From Spongospora subterranea f. sp. subterranea (Eukaryota; Endomyxa: Phytomyxea; Phytomyxea; Plasmodiophorida), in contig JAUGWO010000203.1 of the NCBI GenBank assembly GCA_049724395.1, positions 62,001 through 126,000 on the forward strand: a stretch of 64,000 nt of DNA, given 5' to 3'. A model generated the notes under the pieces. The model was given only the letters and a program-made list of their open reading frames with translations. It ran no database searches and was not told the DNA's origin. A program made the translations under genes and the position numbers. Position 1 is the stretch's first letter; the number at the start of each line of letters is the position of its first letter. Of the stretch, positions 60,319 through 64,000 are shown one piece after another.

Positions 60319-61265
60319 TCTGTTGCTGGTCCAATCCAATGTCGGGAGATGATTAAAAGAGTCTGTTGCTGGTCCAATCCAATGTCGGGAGATGATTAAA
60401 AGAGTCTGTTGCTGGTCCAATCCAATGTCGGGAGATGATTAAAAGAGTCTGTTGCTGGTCCAATCCAATGTCGGGAGATGATTAAAAGAGTCTGTTGCTG
60501 GTCCAATCCAATGTCGGGAGATGATTAAAAGAGTCTGTTGCTGGTCCAATCCAATGTCGGGAGATGATTAAAAGAGTCTGTTGCTGGTCCAATCCAATGT
60601 CGGGAGATGATTAAAAGAGTCTGTTGCTGGTCCAATCCAATGTCGGGAGATGATTAAAAGAGTCTGTTGCTGGTCCAATCCAATGTCGGGAGATGATTAA
60701 AAGAGTCTGTTGCTGGTCCAATCCAATGTCGGGAGATGATTAAAAGAGTCTGTTGCTGGTCCAATCCAATGTCGGGAGATACAGATTAAAAGAGTCTGTT
60801 GCTGGTCCAATCCAATGTCGGGAGATGATTAAAAGAGTCTGTTGCTGGTCCAATCCAATGTCGGGAGATGATTAAAAGAGTCTGTTGCTGGTCCAATCCA
60901 ATGTCGGGAGATGATTAAAAGAGTCTGTTGCTGGTCCAATCCAATGTCGGGAGATGATTTACAGAATCTGTTGCTGGTCCAATCCAATGTCGGGAGATGA
61001 TTTACAGAATCTGTTGCTGGTCCAATCCAATGTCGGGAGATGATTTACAGAATCTGTTGCTGGTACAATCCAATGTCGGGAGATGATTTACAGAGTCTGT
61101 TGCTGGTTCAATCCAATGTCGGGAGATGATTTACAGAATCTGTTGCTGGTCCAATCCAATTGTCGGGAGATGATTTACAGAATCTGTTGCTGGTCCAATC
61201 CAATTGTCGGGAGATGATTTACAGAATCTGTTGCTGCTCCAATCCAATGTGCGGAGATGATTTAC
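60319..61265. repeat. Minisatellite, 43-bp unit, about 22 copies
   Basis: The unit contains TCTGTTGCTGGTCCAATCC followed by AATGTCGGGAGATGATT. The first block (to about 60955) ends each unit in TTAAAAGAG, the second block in TTTACAGAA. Units are almost identical inside each block. It lies about 140 bp upstream of the ATG at 60181. Confidence 0.97.
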
Positions 61266-61309
61266 AGAAACCTTGAAGTTTCTGGCGCATTATGGGCGAT
61301 GTTTTAGGA

Positions 61310-61790
61310 ATTGGTCGGGTTCGTAAATATTGTCGTGTTGTCACCAATTTGCTTGGCATTAACGGGCTTGAAGTTGGCCATCGCGTCCTGGTATATATCG
61401 TCCTGGATGATCCATTTTGATTTGTGAAATGCCACCACTTGCTGGTGCATTTCGTTTTAGTTTCTTCGTCGGTTGGTCGGCGCTTCCCTCCGATGTGCTC
61501 GATTGCTGCCTCAAGATGGCAAGAAAGGTTAAACTGGAAAGGATAATGCATATAGAAAATGTATCACTGATAAACAACAGGGCAATATCTCCATTTTAAG
61601 GCAGCAATCGAGCACAATCCGAGGGAAGTGCCGAGCAACCGACGAAGAATCCAACGAAATACAACGCCAAGTTATGGCATTCCAGATTACTAAATAAATC
61701 ATCCAGGACAATTATACCAGGACGCGATGCCTAACCCCAAGCCCGTTAGTGCCAAGCAAATTTGTGAAAACACGTCAATATTTACATTCA
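61310..61790. repeat. Fold-back repeat, about 200-bp arms
   Basis: Left arm (about 61310-61515) and right arm (about 61595-61790) are reverse complements with scattered differences; both hold AACGGGCTTG, CATCGCGTCCTGGTATA and GCTCGATTGCTGCCT in the left-arm sense. The loop is about 80 bp. Confidence 0.88.
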
Positions 61791-62319
61791 AAAACAAGGA
61801 ACCAGCAATAACGGTTTCTAAAAAACGAATGTTCCGATTTTTGGAGATACGTATAAGGTTTAAGGAAGCAAACGACGCAAAACAAACGCCTGCGATAACT
61901 GCTTACAACTAAAAACCAATGTGCTGACCATCGGTGCAAAGGTGGCAGCAGCGACACAAAACGAAGTGCGTGCGACGATCAGAGCGTTGTACCAAAGTGT
62001 TTTACTTGTGGGAAAAGAAGGACATTATGCAAATATGTGTAATCCCAAAATCCAGTACGTTTCGGAATAAACCAGGAAGAAGCTTCCACAACCCAAAAAA
62101 ACACCGAACCGGTTAACCAGTTAACCGGTTAATTTAAAATATAACGACAAACTCCATAAATATATTTATTTAATCGAACTTGCCGATCAAACGGTTACAC
62201 TACCGTAATTTCATCATCACCGTTATGTTCTCGTCAGATAACATTGTGCGATCGGCACTAACAAAGTCACCAGAATCAGTTAAAGGCTGATTTTGAAGCG
62301 ACAGACGACCCCATTATCA
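61791..62319. other. Gap without a gene
   Basis: AT-rich, with a short ACCGGTTAACC double repeat at about 62107-62131. It separates the fold-back from the hAT 3' end. Confidence 0.4.
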
Positions 62320-64000
62320 TCAGAGTAGACGGCTTAGCTTCGGGAAGCGCCCAGTCTGCTGCTTCCACCACGCGACTGGACATTTACACGACTTGTCGGC
62401 CTTCAAAGTCACGAAGCAGAAGACTTCCACTTCATCCGTGACGTCCTGCTGTGGATCCGACAGGGAAGCAAACAGATTGAATGCTGTTGAGTCCATGTCC
62501 TCCTGCTGAACAGGCAAATAACCATAATCAGTAGCTAAGATTTCTCGGATTAATCGCTTCGTTTCTTCAGACGCATCAGAGCTGCTTCGTCTTGGATCCA
62601 AGAACAAAGCGATGGTAGCCGTGCTGTTGTTCAGGTTCTCGGAATACTTCTCGAGCTTGTATAGCATCGCCTCTGCCGCAGATTTAACTTTGGGGGTTGT
62701 GAACCCTGTAGTTGTAGTGCCTGAAACGGTAGACTCACAATGGCTTTTTAGATGCGAGTAGATCAATATGGCTGTATGGCAAGCGTGACGATATTTTGAT
62801 CACTTGCAGCCTTTGTGCACTGATACGCCGAAGACAGGAAATCTTTGCAGGATTTGAGAATGCGCCAATCCATGTCTGACAATTTCAACGGCCCAAGCTT
62901 GTCCAGGAACTCATCTTGATTGCAAATAGCCTCCAAAATGTCCTTATTCTTGAAGCAATCTTCAACCATCAAGAACATAGAGTTCCATCTGGTTTCGACA
63001 TCTAGATTCGGCACAACTTGCTTTGTTGCCCGACCAAGCACTACACTGAGATCAGCATATTTTTGAACCTCGAACCATCTTCAGCAGATTTCGGAGCCAT
63101 GAAACCTCACGTTTGATTAGCGCAGTCGCGTCAACAACAGCTCGGTTTATCACATGGCAAACACAGCGTATATGAAAGTCGATTGTACTGCAGAAATTTA
63201 ACACCAACTCACGCTGGAGATAGGAATGAACAAGTTTGACGGCTGGAACCATCTCGCCACCACTATCCGACGTGATCCCGCGAACTTTTGTATGGATATT
63301 TAATTCCTTCAAAATCGTGATTATCAAGTCACTTGTGGTATGCTGGTTATGAGGACGAGGAAAATACTCAAATTCCAATACAGCATTTTTCAAGCACCAT
63401 CTTTCGTCTATCCAGTGCATTATGATAACCAAATACCCCTTCATGACTCTTGAAGACCATCCATCTAACGTGAGAGCTACTTGGCCAGGAATGCGCTCGA
63501 TTTGTAACAAAAAGCTCTTTGCAGGGCTTCTGCATATTCGTCATGCAAGGACCTCACGAAAGTACGACGGCTAGGCAAGATCATCTGCGGTTCATTTTGC
63601 TGCAAAAGATTGCAAACGACTTGGACTCAACCAAACGGGGGTTGCTTGTTTTCAACAACAAACTCCACCAAAGATTTCAGCAGTTCCGCCTTCTTTTCAT
63701 CATCCATCGCCAGAGGATCCGCCACATTACCAGTTACATCCAGAGTACTCTGGTTGGGATCTCCTGTTTTGCCTTCTTTCTTGAGCTTGTGGGCGACCTC
63801 AAGATGACGTTTAAGCGAGCTATTTCCGGTTATGATAGAATAGACCTTTCGCTTTTGGCTGGAACACTGAGAGCAGATGATGCCAGTATCACGTTTTTCA
63901 AAATAAGTCCAAATCCAAGAAGATTTTGCAGATAATTTGCGCTTACGACCACAGTTGGTAACCTTTGAAATTACTGTTTGCGATGGAGCAGTAATGGCAC
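62320..64000 (-). mobile_element. hAT transposase, broken, runs off the right edge
   Basis: Minus-strand parts in order: the end of a BED zinc finger (ITGNSSLKRHLEVAHKLKKE, about 63.8 kb), the hAT core start (GQVALTLDGWSSRVMKGYLV, about 63.5), TSDSGGEMVPAVK, FHIRCVCHVINRAVVDA, VETRWNSMFLMVEDCFKN (63.0), then TIALFLDPRR and the dimerisation end PVAWWKQQTGRFPKLSRLL (62.35). The frame changes near 63045 and near 62765, and possibly near 63510, so it is inactive. The family is the ZBED/RICESLEEPER-like branch of hAT. Terminal repeats were not identified; the left end may lie in the 61.3-62.3-kb region. Confidence 0.88.

Noticed and set aside
60319-61265. CRISPR array
   Set aside because: The 43-bp units are uninterrupted tandem copies with no unique spacers, and the window is eukaryotic.

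Overview
The window is from a eukaryote with small, dense genes and very short spliceosomal introns (mostly 42-75 bp, GT-AG). The left 13.5 kb is a gene island with housekeeping genes: EXO1, ribosomal protein eS19, an OB-fold protein of the plant At4g28440 type, LSm6 and NOP14. The OB-fold family is, as far as I know, typical of plants and protists rather than fungi or animals. Together with ankyrin genes, Ty3 chromovirus remains and tiny introns this points to a free-living or parasitic protist; a plasmodiophorid-like rhizarian is my best guess, held loosely. I read exon-intron structure by eye, so splice sites are predictions.

Layout. 1-13.5 kb: a gene running off the left edge, EXO1 (-), eS19 (+), OB-fold gene (-), LSm6 (+), Myb/SANT gene (-), HEAT-like gene (-), NOP14 (-) and, divergent from NOP14, a membrane ankyrin gene (+). 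13.9-46.1 kb: an island dominated by transposons: Ty3 fossils, a LINE, a Ty1/copia fossil, a PIF/Harbinger copy, and a 4.3-kb terminal-inverted-repeat element (17.34-21.66 kb) that carries both an integrase-type transposase and an apparently intact alpha-kinase gene. A tRNA-Pro(AGG) sits just outside that element. Two host-like genes lie in this island: a secreted protein with three copies of an unfamiliar 36-residue Cys/Trp motif (28.2-30.5 kb), and an ankyrin gene built from tandemly duplicated exon cassettes (35.2-38.9 kb).

46.5-60.2 kb: a second gene island: a KGG-repeat (con-10-like) stress protein (+), then three multi-exon genes all on the minus strand: a long coiled-coil protein, a PP2A B'' regulatory subunit with EF-hands (12 exons placed), and a large helical-repeat protein. 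60.3-61.8 kb: a 43-bp minisatellite of about 22 copies directly upstream of the last gene, and a fold-back repeat. 62.3-64.0 kb: a broken hAT transposase running off the right edge.

The most interesting items are the alpha-kinase-carrying transposon and the secreted Cys/Trp-repeat protein. The known genes do not form one pathway: EXO1 (DNA repair), eS19 and NOP14 (small-subunit biogenesis), LSm6 (RNA decay and splicing) and PP2A B'' (phosphatase targeting) are ordinary housekeeping neighbours.
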